Positions 52,335 to 60,954 of a stretch of DNA of 64,000 nucleotides are shown here, one piece after another. The DNA lies in assembly GCA_036499395.1 (NCBI GenBank), contig DASYDW010000019.1, positions 186,001 to 250,000 on the forward strand. The letters are read 5' to 3'. How positions within the stretch are numbered: position 1 is the stretch's first letter; each line of letters starts with the position of its first letter. A program made the translations under genes and the position numbers. The notes below the pieces were generated by a model. The model was not told where the DNA came from, searched no databases, and was given only the letters and a program-made list of their open reading frames with translations. The stretch is from Pirellulales bacterium (GTDB lineage: Bacteria > Planctomycetota > Planctomycetia > Pirellulales > JACPPG01).

Positions 52335-52829
52335 TCAGAGAAAGTACTCAGCCGACTGAAAAAGCCGTTCGACTAAGTCGAGGAACCGTCGGCCCGCCGT
52401 TGTGTCTACCAGGTCGCGCCATATCGGAAAGTCAAACTCCACCGGCGCAGCGACCGGCATCGCGCGCGGCCACGGGTATTCAGGGTTTGGCAAGTCGGGG
52501 GAAAGAGCAGGGGCTAGATCCTCAACGCGCTGAGCAATATCGATCGTCTTCCTAAACATGCCCTGCCATTGCGCATTCCGACCCGCGAACCCCAATTTTT
52601 CCTGCGCCCGACGGTTAGTGGTAAGGCTTCGAAGAAACGTGACAAACGCACGATGTGTCGACGTGCGTGGCCCTTCGCGCCATGCGTGAGCCTTACCGAA
52701 TAGCTCTGTCGCCATCTGCAAATAGTGAAGTTTATGCGAAGCGGGAAAACGCGATTGCCTTCGAAAAGTGTCAAAAACGGCAAAATCCGCACGCGCTTGC
52801 ACCAGGAACAGACGCTGCTGCTCCGTCAT
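52335..52829 (-). CDS. HEPN-like protein, second gene of an overlapping pair
   Basis: The 164-residue product has the helix SHKLHYLQMATELFGKAHAW (about 31-50), close in pattern to the first conserved helix of HEPN proteins, and RTSTHRAFVTFLRSL (about 55-69), like the second. A sequence R-x4-H (Arg27-His32, RFPASH) precedes the first helix; in HEPN nucleases R-x4-6-H is catalytic but usually sits later, so this is weak. The C-terminus NPEYPWPRAMPVAAPVEF is also distinctive. ATG at 52829 overlaps the upstream gene's TGA by 4 bp. Toxin or RNase is a hypothesis. Confidence 0.55.
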   Translation of the reverse strand: MTEQQRLFLVQARADFAVFDTFRRQSRFPASHKLHYLQMATELFGKAHAWREGPRTSTHRAFVTFLRSLTTNRRAQEKLGFAGRNAQWQGMFRKTIDIAQRVEDLAPALSPDLPNPEYPWPRAMPVAAPVEFDFPIWRDLVDTTAGRRFLDLVERLFQSAEYFL

Positions 52830-53569
52830 GCACCGCGTCTCCGCCAGATCTTTGTGCCGTCGAGCGACCACCCTCGTGGAAGCCCTGACGAATCACGACT
52901 TATCCGTAACAACTGATCCCCAGTAACGTCGGCGACAAAAAGACGGAACTCACAGCCTTGGATATCTAGCCCAAAGTCGATCGGCTCGACAGCTACATCA
53001 TCTCCGGTAACTCGATCATTCAATTCAAGAAGTCGAATCTCTTGAGGCGGAGATCCTCCCGGCAAATACCACACCTCTCGAATGCCACTGTCGGCAATGA
53101 AATGTCTTTTCGCCAACCATTCGGCAACCGCGTCGCGGTCGCGAGGCTCAGGGGTGTCGAGCATTGCCTGGCGATTCCCGCTCTCCCGAGTAACTTCTTC
53201 ATCGAGCTCGTCGAGATAGTCAAACCAACCTTCATCACCTAGCTGGTCTCGCCTCGGAGGATGCGCGAATACCTGCAGGTATTCCCGCCATGAGCCAAAA
53301 ACTACTACCGTCCCATCAACGGCTTGGTAACCTTCGCGCTGTCGATCTAACGAGTATTTGAAGACTTTGAAATGCTTGGGATTGTTCGGCGATCTACCGA
53401 GACACGCCTCGGGTCTTCCTTCTCCCTCGTTCCACTGATGCACTGCCTCCATTTCGTAGTCAAGTTCAACGTCCGTCAGCACTTCGCCCGTGAACCCGTC
53501 GTTAGCAGGGTCGCTCCATGTAAAAACAAGGTTCAACACCCCGGAACGCCGATCTTCGACCAAGTACAT
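52826..53569 (-). CDS. Unknown protein, first gene of the HEPN-like pair
   Basis: The 247-residue product is soluble, acidic and without signal peptide or membrane segment. GGAG lies 7 nt before its ATG at 53569. The C-terminal half has the block SGIREVWYLPGGSPPQEIRL and a later DFGLDIQGCEFRLFVADVTG, which recur in my memory among unclassified planctomycete and cyanobacterial proteins. It does not look like a nucleotidyltransferase (no GSxxxGxxxxxSDxD), so it is not a MNT antitoxin. Its stop overlaps the next ATG (ATGA), so the pair is translated together. GC content is lower than in the neighbouring genes, suggesting recent gain. Confidence 0.6.
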   Translation of the reverse strand: MYLVEDRRSGVLNLVFTWSDPANDGFTGEVLTDVELDYEMEAVHQWNEGEGRPEACLGRSPNNPKHFKVFKYSLDRQREGYQAVDGTVVVFGSWREYLQVFAHPPRRDQLGDEGWFDYLDELDEEVTRESGNRQAMLDTPEPRDRDAVAEWLAKRHFIADSGIREVWYLPGGSPPQEIRLLELNDRVTGDDVAVEPIDFGLDIQGCEFRLFVADVTGDQLLRISRDSSGLPRGWSLDGTKIWRRRGA

Positions 53570-53654
53570 AACGCGTCTCCAGAATTCGCTACACAGAGTG
53601 GGCGCCTATGTATTTTAGCCCGGACACTTACTCGAACAAGAAAGGCGAACGCAA

Positions 53655-55523
53655 CTACCGCCCGCTCGTCGCGGCGACCGGTTTTTCGGCAGCCTTTTCC
53701 GTCGAATCATCCGGCAGCGGCGTCACGGCGGTGAACCAGCCGATCATCATCTCGTCCCACGTCTGTTCGCCGAAGAAAACCCATTTCGAAGGGTCCGGGT
53801 TCGAGGGATTTCCGGCTGAGTTGTCGTACGTGGCGAAGCAGCGCAGTTGCGTCCCCTTCGGCATCAGCTTGGGCTCGGCCAGCACGTAATCGATCTGCCA
53901 GTTGAAATCCCAGCGCGGCACATCCAGCAACACTTCGCGTTTGCCGTTGGGATACCACGCCTCGTAGCGGAACGACTTGCCGCGCATGTGCATGTGCGGA
54001 GTCAGGAACAACAGCAACCGATCGTCCGTGAAGCGATGTCCCGAATACGATTTGAAGTTTGCCATGCCTGGCGGTATCGCGATGCCGAAGTTCACGGCCC
54101 AGCCGGATTCGACTTCCTGCTTCACTTCCGACGCGTCGCAGAGTTTCAGCCCCAGCGAGCTGAGATCCTCCTGCGGCCGACCGTTAGTCGTGTAGTGAAC
54201 CTGCATAATGATCTTCGAGCCGGCCGGAATACGCTTGGCCTGCCCCTGCGTGACTTGCCGCGGCGGCGCGCCGGGAGCGTAAGCGGCCAGCAGCGAACCA
54301 CGGCCGATTTCAAGCGGTTGCCCCGGCGGATGCAAGAACACCAGGATGTGATGCACCACCGAGCGGTTGCCCGGCCGCGCCTCGCTGGCGACCGACCATT
54401 TGTCCTCCGTGAATCCAGGATCGATCACGAAGTGCTGATAATCGACCTTCCCTTCGGCCGGCACCAAGAACGGTTCAGCACGCATCTTGAGAACCACATC
54501 CGGTGACGGAATATTCCACCCATCGGTGAACGTGCGCGGCGCTGGCAGGTCCTGCGGATTTCCCTCCGGGCATCCGGCAGCGACCCAATCGGCGATCAGT
54601 CGCTTTTCTTCGTCCGACAGCCGCGCGTCATTGCTGAACTTGCCGTGCTTCGGATCAGCGAACCACGGGGGCATACGTTGGTCGTGTACCACCTCGCGGA
54701 TCGTTTCACCCCAGCCAACCAGTTCCTTGTAACTGGTCATCGAGAACGGGCCGATCTCCCCCGCCCTATGACATTCGACGCAGCGATCCTGAAAAATGCG
54801 CGCGATCTGTTTCGAATAGGTTACCGCGGCGCCGGCATCGGGATGCGTGACGCGCCCGATGAAGCAGCCCGGCGCAGACAATTCGGCCTGCGAGACGGCG
54901 CCGCCGGCGAGCAATTCGTCAATCGCCACGGCTAGGTCGCGCCGCCCGACCTTTGCCTTCTGAGCTGCGCCGACGTATTGATCGTCGATCCGGCCGCGAT
55001 AGCGCACGACGCGTTTTTCGTCCAGCAAGAAGACCTCGGGCGTGCGCTGCGCGCCGAACTTATCGGCAACGACGTTTTCAGCGTCTTTCAATAGCGGAAA
55101 TGTCACGCCATGCTCGCGGGCGTACGTTGCGATTTCCTCGGCGCTGTCTTGCACGTTCGCATCGATGCCGATCACGCGCACGCCACGCTCGGCGTACTCC
55201 GCGGCCAACTGTTCGAGCCGGGGACCGTACAGTTTTGCCAGGGGACATTCGGCGCCAAGAAACGCGACGACGACCAACTTCGCGTCGGCCAAGTCCGCCA
55301 GCGTTAATTGCTTTCCCGCGGCGTCCGCCAGTGTGAATTCGGGGGCCGGTCGCCCGAGCAGATTGGGCAGCGTGGCAGTCGTGGGCTTTGCACTCACGCT
55401 GTCGCTGCTGACGTTTCTAGGCTGGGCCTCGTCAGCCTGAGCGAGTAGCCCGACCGACAGCGATGAACCGCCGGCCGCTATGACCGCGACCAGAAGGAAC
55501 CGCAACCACGATATCGTCGTCAT
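53655..55523 (-). CDS. Secreted redoxin - cytochrome - copper monooxygenase-like fusion
   Basis: The 622-residue product has a signal peptide (about 1-30) and an AhpC/TSA-type redoxin domain (about 55-205) with AFLGAECPLAKLYG, where only Cys93 of the usual pair is present. A CxxCH heme site follows (Cys248, Cys251, His252). The C-terminal region is of the copper type II ascorbate-dependent monooxygenase fold: HHILVF (His391/392), QVHYTTNG (His443), and HMHMRGKSFRYEA (His510, His512). It is a periplasmic redox protein, probably transferring electrons from heme to copper. The three-domain architecture recurs in planctomycetes. Substrate unknown. Confidence 0.85.
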   Translation of the reverse strand: MTTISWLRFLLVAVIAAGGSSLSVGLLAQADEAQPRNVSSDSVSAKPTTATLPNLLGRPAPEFTLADAAGKQLTLADLADAKLVVVAFLGAECPLAKLYGPRLEQLAAEYAERGVRVIGIDANVQDSAEEIATYAREHGVTFPLLKDAENVVADKFGAQRTPEVFLLDEKRVVRYRGRIDDQYVGAAQKAKVGRRDLAVAIDELLAGGAVSQAELSAPGCFIGRVTHPDAGAAVTYSKQIARIFQDRCVECHRAGEIGPFSMTSYKELVGWGETIREVVHDQRMPPWFADPKHGKFSNDARLSDEEKRLIADWVAAGCPEGNPQDLPAPRTFTDGWNIPSPDVVLKMRAEPFLVPAEGKVDYQHFVIDPGFTEDKWSVASEARPGNRSVVHHILVFLHPPGQPLEIGRGSLLAAYAPGAPPRQVTQGQAKRIPAGSKIIMQVHYTTNGRPQEDLSSLGLKLCDASEVKQEVESGWAVNFGIAIPPGMANFKSYSGHRFTDDRLLLFLTPHMHMRGKSFRYEAWYPNGKREVLLDVPRWDFNWQIDYVLAEPKLMPKGTQLRCFATYDNSAGNPSNPDPSKWVFFGEQTWDEMMIGWFTAVTPLPDDSTEKAAEKPVAATSGR

Positions 55524-55716
55524 ACGTCGATCTCCCCAAAGCCTCCGGCGCGACCGATCGATTCGATCGTACCGCCCGTGCCTCTTACCGAACTGTATCT
55601 ATTAGTCGAATTTAAGTACGCCCGCAGGCCAATCAACTCTGGGTCCGCGATCTCATGTGGACCGAACAGTGTTACCGACCGCGCCAATTTCTTGCCAGGA
55701 ATCAACGGCGCGGATG

Positions 55717-56358
55717 TTACACGCGGCGAATTCCCACGTACGCCACGAGTGCTTTCACCAACTCCTGTGCCAGCACGTCCATCTCTGGCGCATCGATCTC
55801 GTCCAACTGCAATTTCAGTTCCACGGTACACATCACCATCGACAAGCCCGATTCCACGGCCAGATCCGGGTCGGGATGGCTAACTTCATCGCGCCGTGTT
55901 GCGACCAATTCTTTCAGCCGCCGCGCCGCGTGATCGCGTGCTTGCCGCCACACCTTGCGAAAGCGCTCGTCCGAGCACGCCTTGGCCGCAAACGCCCGCA
56001 GCAATCCCTGCCGCTGGCGATGCAGATCTACAAGAAACGGAAGCGCCGCATCGAGCACGGCCGCCAAGGATTCGTTCTGCCACCGGCCCGGATCGAACAT
56101 CGTGTCGGTCAACTCGGCCTGCTCCTGCCGAAATCGTTCGTACAGGCAGCCCAACAGTGCGTCTTTATCGGGAAAGCGCGCGTAAAACGCTCCCACGCTC
56201 GACTTGCTAGCGCGGACGATGTCGTGGATCGAGATATCTTCGAAACGCCGCTTGGCCAGCAGCCCCTCGGTGGCGTCCAGGATTCGCGCGTGGGTCTCCT
56301 CACTGCGCGCCTGCGCCCGGGGATGAGCCCACTTCACCTTGGTGGCAACGGCCGGCAT
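55717..56358 (-). CDS. TetR-family transcriptional regulator
   Basis: The 213-residue product has a TetR HTH, THARILDATEGLLAKRRFED followed by SIHDIVRASKSSVGAFYARF (about 24-63), and a helical C-terminal domain. ATG at 56358 is used; an in-frame ATG at 56388 has a weaker start context. Two nested palindromes (56426-56448) stand upstream, where an autoregulatory operator would be. No divergent gene in the usual position; downstream on the same strand is the redoxin-copper gene (about 190 bp away), so that gene may be its target. Effector unknown. Confidence 0.85.
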   Translation of the reverse strand: MPAVATKVKWAHPRAQARSEETHARILDATEGLLAKRRFEDISIHDIVRASKSSVGAFYARFPDKDALLGCLYERFRQEQAELTDTMFDPGRWQNESLAAVLDAALPFLVDLHRQRQGLLRAFAAKACSDERFRKVWRQARDHAARRLKELVATRRDEVSHPDPDLAVESGLSMVMCTVELKLQLDEIDAPEMDVLAQELVKALVAYVGIRRV

Positions 56359-56425
56359 CAGAGTTTTCCGAAACGGACATTGTGTCAAAAGCGGCGCGGA
56401 AAAAGCGAATCGCGCATGCTGGACA

Positions 56426-56448
56426 AATCAGAAACAGAATCTGATTCT
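56426..56448. promoter_or_regulatory. Overlapping palindromes, candidate TetR operator
   Basis: AGAATCTGATTCT (56436-56448) is a perfect 13-bp palindrome, and AATCAGA (56426-56432) pairs with TCTGATT (56440-56446). The site lies about 70-90 bp upstream of the TetR gene on its transcribed side, and about 430 bp from glnN. The two registers exclude one another, as in some autoregulated sites. Confidence 0.5.
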
Positions 56449-56727
56449 AATTTGGCTGAGACGACTCGTCAATTCGAGAAACCGTCCGGCAAACGCCTGG
56501 AGGTGCTAAGCGATGGCTTCCCTACCAAAGCTCGCGTCTGCGCTTTGTCGCTGCCCCCCCTTTTCGTTACGCTACTACCTCGGGCAGGCCCTGCTTAAGC
56601 GCGGGGCAATCCGATGAGGCTGCGGCAGCTCGCGACCAGGACTTGAGAAAATCAGATCGCAGTAAACCCAAAATACGCCAATACTTTTGAAAACGATTGC
56701 CGACCTGGACGTTTTTTGTGCCAGCGT

Positions 56728-56743
56728 CGGCATGCTGATTGCC
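56728..56743 (+). promoter_or_regulatory. Possible sigma-54 promoter of glnN
   Basis: CGGCATGCTGATTGCC matches the sigma-54 consensus TGGCACG-N4-TTGCW at both key elements, GG and GC ten bases apart, with TTGC exact. It lies about 136 nt upstream of the glnN start. Sigma-54 control of glutamine synthetase is known in many bacteria. The remaining positions are imperfect, so this needs experimental support. The rest of the 490-bp gap holds no other recognised feature apart from the palindromes at 56426. Confidence 0.4.
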
Positions 56744-56878
56744 TTTAGTTCGCGCAGCGCACAAGATGTGACGCTCGCTTTGCCACGGATGGCGAACGCT
56801 TTCCCTGTTTCGCTGGCAGTTCGTAGCCCTCATAGGGGGGGCTGAGCGCGGCGACTGTCTATCAGAAGGAACGAATCC

Positions 56879-59140
56879 GTGGGTACACACGTCCTTAGTG
56901 GTGGCGTCTCGACGAATGGAAAAAGTTTATCAACCGCGGCCGCGGTTCCCCGCCATTCGGCGAGCGGCTCGGCCCGCACTGCCGCGATCTCGGCGGTGAC
57001 GAACTGGCGTCCCATTGGGCCGCCGTTGAATTTCAACGAAACTCCCGCCTCGGAGCTTTTCTCGGCGAACGTCTTCAGTCGCAAGGTAATGAAGGAACGC
57101 CTGCCGAAGCCGATTTACAAAGCGTTAATCAAGACGATCGAGACCGGCTCGAAGCTTGATCCCTCGGTGGCCGACGTCGTGGCTGCGGCCATGAAAGATT
57201 GGGCCATCGCCAAGGGGGCGACGCATTACGCTCACGTCTTCTATCCGCTCACCGGTCTTACGGCCGAAAAGCACGACAGCTTCCTGTCGCCGGACGGCGA
57301 TGGCGGGGCCGTGGCTGAGTTTAGCGGCAAGGCCTTGATTCAGGGCGAGCCGGACGGTTCCAGCTTCCCCAGCGGTGGCATCCGCGCCACGTTCGAAGCC
57401 CGTGGTTACACGATCTGGGACGTTACCAGCCCGGCCTACATTCTGGAGAATCCCAACGGCACGACGCTGTGCATTCCCACGGCGTTCGTCTCTTGGACCG
57501 GCGAAGCCCTGGACAAGAAGACCCCGGTGCTACGTTCGATGCAGGCGCTGAATAAACAGGCGCACCGCATCCTGAAGCTGTTTGGCCACGACGATGGTGC
57601 CTTTGTCGCCTCGACCGCTGGCCCCGAACAAGAATACTTCCTGGTCGATCGCCACTTCTATTTCGCGCGGCCCGACCTGTTCACGGCCGGACGCACTTTG
57701 TTCGGCGCCAAGCCGCCGAAGGGTCAGGAGTTCGAAGATCATTACTTTGGTGCGATCCCCGAACGCGTCCTGGCCTTCATGATCGACGCCGAGCGCGAGT
57801 TGTACAAACTCGGCGTGCCGGTCAAGACGCGGCATAACGAAGTCGCCCCTGGCCAGTACGAGATTGCCCCGATTTTCGAATCGGCCAACATCGCCACTGA
57901 CCATCAGCAGTTGGTCATGATCACGCTCAAGCGGGTCGCCGAGAAATACGGCATGGCTTGTTTGACGCATGAAAAGCCCTTCGCCGGCGTCAACGGCTCG
58001 GGCAAGCACGTCAACTGGTCGCTCGGCAGCGCGTCGCAGGGCAACCTGCTCGACCCGGGCGATACTCCCCATACGAACGCACAATTCCTGGTCTTCTGCG
58101 GCGCAGTCATTCGTGCCGTCCACAAGTATCAGGGCTTGTTGCGTGCCGTAGTGGCCTCGGCCGGAAACGATCATCGCCTGGGTGCCAACGAGGCTCCGCC
58201 GGCGATCATCTCGATCTTCCTCGGCGATCAATTGACCGACATCTTCCAGCAGATCAAGGCGGGCGGCGCCAATTCGTCGCTCTCGAAGGGCAACCTGACC
58301 GTCGGTGTCGACGTTCTACCCCCCTTGCCCATGGACGCTGGCGATCGCAATCGTACCAGCCCGTTTGCCTTCACGGGCAACCGCTTCGAGTTCCGAGCGG
58401 TGGGTGCGAACCAGTCGATCGCTGGTCCGCTGGTAGCGATGAATACCATCATTTGCGAGTCGATCGATTGGTGCGCGACGAAGCTCGAGCAGTTGACTGC
58501 TGGCAAGCCCGAGGCGTTGCACGGTGCCGTGCAAAAGCTGCTGACCGAGATCATCAACGAAGCCGAATCGATCATCTTCAACGGCGACGGTTACTCGGCC
58601 GCCTGGCATCAAGAAGCCGCCAAGCGTGGCTTGTTGAACCTGAAGAGCTCGATCGATGCTTTGCCGATGCTCGCCGATCCGGCGATTAAGGCCCTGTTTT
58701 CCAAGTACGGCGTCCTTTCCGAGCGTGAATTGCAAAGCCGGCTCGACATCTACCTCGAGCAATACTGCAAGACCGTCAAGGTCGAAGCGGCTTTGACGCT
58801 GGAGATGGCCCGCACGTTGATCTTCCCGGCTGTGATTCGCTATCAGAACGAGTTGGCCTCGACCTGTGCGAACTTGAAGCAACTCGGTTACCAGTTCGAT
58901 ACCGACACGCTCGACAAGATCACCGACCTGGTGAAGAGCTTGCAGGACAGCCTGGTTGTGCTGGAAAAAGCACTCGACCATCATGGTGCGGATAGCCTCG
59001 AAAGTGAAGCCACGCACTTCTGCGAAGAAGTGTTGCCCGCCATGCTCGAGGTGCGTAAGTACGCCGACGAGATGGAAGGCTGGGTGGCCGACGACCTGTG
59101 GCCGCTGCCGACCTACCAGGAGATGTTGTTCATCAAGTAA
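56879..59140 (+). CDS. glnN: Glutamine synthetase type III
   Basis: The 753-residue product makes glutamine from glutamate, ammonia and ATP. The long N-terminal region with [40 protein letters not shown], and [20 protein letters not shown] are specific to GSIII, about 720-750 aa. Catalytic-domain segments include [32 protein letters not shown] and [19 protein letters not shown] at 56879 is chosen because AAGGA lies 8 nt upstream. GSIII is a hexamer-of-hexamers; it is common in planctomycetes and often nitrogen-regulated. A possible sigma-54 promoter stands 136 nt upstream and a strong hairpin about 120 nt downstream. Confidence 0.96.
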   Translation: MGTHVLSGGVSTNGKSLSTAAAVPRHSASGSARTAAISAVTNWRPIGPPLNFNETPASELFSANVFSRKVMKERLPKPIYKALIKTIETGSKLDPSVADVVAAAMKDWAIAKGATHYAHVFYPLTGLTAEKHDSFLSPDGDGGAVAEFSGKALIQGEPDGSSFPSGGIRATFEARGYTIWDVTSPAYILENPNGTTLCIPTAFVSWTGEALDKKTPVLRSMQALNKQAHRILKLFGHDDGAFVASTAGPEQEYFLVDRHFYFARPDLFTAGRTLFGAKPPKGQEFEDHYFGAIPERVLAFMIDAERELYKLGVPVKTRHNEVAPGQYEIAPIFESANIATDHQQLVMITLKRVAEKYGMACLTHEKPFAGVNGSGKHVNWSLGSASQGNLLDPGDTPHTNAQFLVFCGAVIRAVHKYQGLLRAVVASAGNDHRLGANEAPPAIISIFLGDQLTDIFQQIKAGGANSSLSKGNLTVGVDVLPPLPMDAGDRNRTSPFAFTGNRFEFRAVGANQSIAGPLVAMNTIICESIDWCATKLEQLTAGKPEALHGAVQKLLTEIINEAESIIFNGDGYSAAWHQEAAKRGLLNLKSSIDALPMLADPAIKALFSKYGVLSERELQSRLDIYLEQYCKTVKVEAALTLEMARTLIFPAVIRYQNELASTCANLKQLGYQFDTDTLDKITDLVKSLQDSLVVLEKALDHHGADSLESEATHFCEEVLPAMLEVRKYADEMEGWVADDLWPLPTYQEMLFIK

Positions 59141-59257
59141 AGCTAAAACGGCTCGTTGATTCCTCGCCGCAGGCCGTACGATTAGGGCAGACTTGAATCG
59201 TGCGAGTCCTGCCGGTGTGGGATCGAGGGCAAGCGTATAGTGGTCGTCTTTAGCCTC

Positions 59258-59314
59258 AGACCGACTCCGTCGCGCGTCGTCAGCGACTGCGCCGCGCGAC
59301 GGAGCGGTCTTTTT
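59258..59314 (+). terminator. Rho-independent terminator of glnN
   Basis: AGACCGACTCCGTCGCGCG (59258-59276) pairs with CGCGCGACGGAGCGGTCT (59293-59310), two perfect blocks with a mismatch of two or three bases between, and a 16-nt loop. A short T-run (59310-59314) follows. It stands 118 nt past the glnN stop. One of the clearest terminators in the window. Confidence 0.85.
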
Positions 59315-59367
59315 CATGCGCCGATGAATGCGTCGGCGCTGCTGACAGTGCCGGCGGGAACGATTTA

Positions 59368-59519
59368 GCCACCGAGACCACCGAGGTTCGCAGGATGTAC
59401 GCCTCTACCGGCATGTGGCAGTGAATCGGCAAACTTGACACTCGACTTCTCGAATCCGCTCCGATATGCGGATGACCGAGGCCTTCTCAACTCTCTGTGG
59501 CCTCGGTGCCCTCTGTGGC
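59368..59519. repeat. CACCGAGG / CTCTGTGGC repeat tract at the end of the glycerate kinase gene
   Basis: GCCACCGAGACCACCGAGG at 59369 and CTCTGTGGC at 59493-59501 and 59511-59519 belong to a family of CCGAGG/CACAGAG repeats seen throughout planctomycete genomes. The last copy codes the C-terminal tail LATEGTEATES of the next gene, so this repeat appears to have been recruited into or read through the stop. No other feature in 59141-59486 apart from the terminator. Confidence 0.55.
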
Positions 59520-60893
59520 AAGCTCCGTTCTTAAGAACCCGCCACGATCGACCACCACCACGCGTATGTCGCAGACGTTGGTGTGGGTTGACCCGGTTTT
59601 GATCAGGGCCTTGAGCGGTTCGAAGAAGTGATAGGCGTCATTCCGCGCGAGATAATCGGCGATCGCCAGCCCGCGTCGCGCGGCTTCGTCGAGAATCGCG
59701 CGGTCGACGATCGCGCCGGCAGCGTCGGTCGGCCCGTCCTCGCCGTCGGTTCCGCCGGACACAAGTGCAAAGCGCTCGCCCCCCTCGCGCGCGAAAACTT
59801 CGGCCGCCGCCAGTACAAGCTGCTGGTTGCGCCCCCCTGCCCCGCGCGCCGCCGCCGGGACCAATTGCACGACGGGCTCACCGCCGCTCACTAGGCAGTC
59901 AACTTCCGACGAAGGGCGCTGGATATCGACGGTCATCGCGGCCAACCGTCGTCCAACGTCTTCGGCAAAACCTTCGTGCGTTTCGGTCGGCAATACGCGC
60001 GTCCGATACCCCAGACGTTGCGCCTCGCGCGCCGCGGCATCGACGGCCGTGGCATTGTTGCCGATGATCAGGTTCGTGGTCGGGCAACCGTCGGGCTTTG
60101 GCCCTTGGGCGCGCCGCGATCGTAAGAAGTCGAACACCGCCGGCCCGATGCCGGCCTCGGCGGCGTGAAACTGCTCGAGCACCGCCAAGGCATCAGCCGG
60201 CGTCGCCGGATCGTCGATCGTCGGGCCCGAGGCGATGATATCGAGGGGATCCCCCAGCACGTCCGAGATGATCAGCGTCACCAGGTGTCCGGCATGGCAG
60301 GCACGACGCAGCCCGCCTCCCTTGATGGCACTCAGTTGCTTGCGGACAGTATTGAGCTGCCGAATGTCGGCCCCGGCCGCACTCAGATGCCGTGTGACCG
60401 CGAGCTTGTCGGCCAACGTGATTCCAGCGGCCGGCGCTGGCAGCAGTGCGCTGCCACCACCGGACACTAAGGCGATGCACAAATCGTCAGTCGTCGCCTC
60501 GCCGACCAAGCGCAAGATTTTCGCCGCGCCCACGGCCCCGGCTTCCGTCGGTTCGTTTTGGCCGGGCTCGCGGGCCGCGTGCAAATGAATGGCTGCGAGC
60601 TTGCGGACGCAGTCGGCCGGGACGTTTAGCCAGCCCGTGACTTGCTTTTCGCGCAATAGCTCTGGCCCGAGCGCAGCTTCCAACCCCTCGGCCATGCCGG
60701 CCCCGGCTTTACCGGCGCCCACAACAATGATTCGCCGAATGCGTGCCAGTTCAAAGGACTGGCTGCCGATGTGCAATCGCCCGTCGCTGACCTGCACGGC
60801 ATCAAGAACCAGCCGCCGCGAATCGACGGCCTCGACCGAGGCTTGCCAGATGCGCAAAGCGTCATCGCGAAGATCGTGAGCAGGCTGCGACAC
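59487..60893 (-). CDS. Glycerate 2-kinase (MOFRL family)
   Basis: The 468-residue product phosphorylates D-glycerate at position 2 using ATP, feeding the glyoxylate/hydroxypyruvate route. Family segments are RIIVVGAGKAGAGMAEGLE, CIALVSGGGSALLPAPAAGI, TVRKQLSAIKGGGLRRAC, IISDVLGDPLDIIASGPT and SGGTDGEDGPTDAAGAIVD near the C-terminus. Length is near the family's usual 420-450; the extra tail is the repeat-derived segment LATEGTEATES. Cytoplasmic. It is often named GckA or TtuD; the symbol is not assigned because naming is mixed. Confidence 0.92.
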   Translation of the reverse strand: MSQPAHDLRDDALRIWQASVEAVDSRRLVLDAVQVSDGRLHIGSQSFELARIRRIIVVGAGKAGAGMAEGLEAALGPELLREKQVTGWLNVPADCVRKLAAIHLHAAREPGQNEPTEAGAVGAAKILRLVGEATTDDLCIALVSGGGSALLPAPAAGITLADKLAVTRHLSAAGADIRQLNTVRKQLSAIKGGGLRRACHAGHLVTLIISDVLGDPLDIIASGPTIDDPATPADALAVLEQFHAAEAGIGPAVFDFLRSRRAQGPKPDGCPTTNLIIGNNATAVDAAAREAQRLGYRTRVLPTETHEGFAEDVGRRLAAMTVDIQRPSSEVDCLVSGGEPVVQLVPAAARGAGGRNQQLVLAAAEVFAREGGERFALVSGGTDGEDGPTDAAGAIVDRAILDEAARRGLAIADYLARNDAYHFFEPLKALIKTGSTHTNVCDIRVVVVDRGGFLRTELATEGTEATES

Positions 60894-60954
60894 GGGGCGG
60901 ATCCGGCAAGTATCGGGCTGCGTAAACGGCCCCGATTATAGCCGTCCCGGACGC

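Noticed and set aside
58316-59317. A 333-residue minus-strand frame over the end of glnN and the terminator
   Set aside because: It crosses the glnN terminator hairpin and lacks any recognisable pattern.
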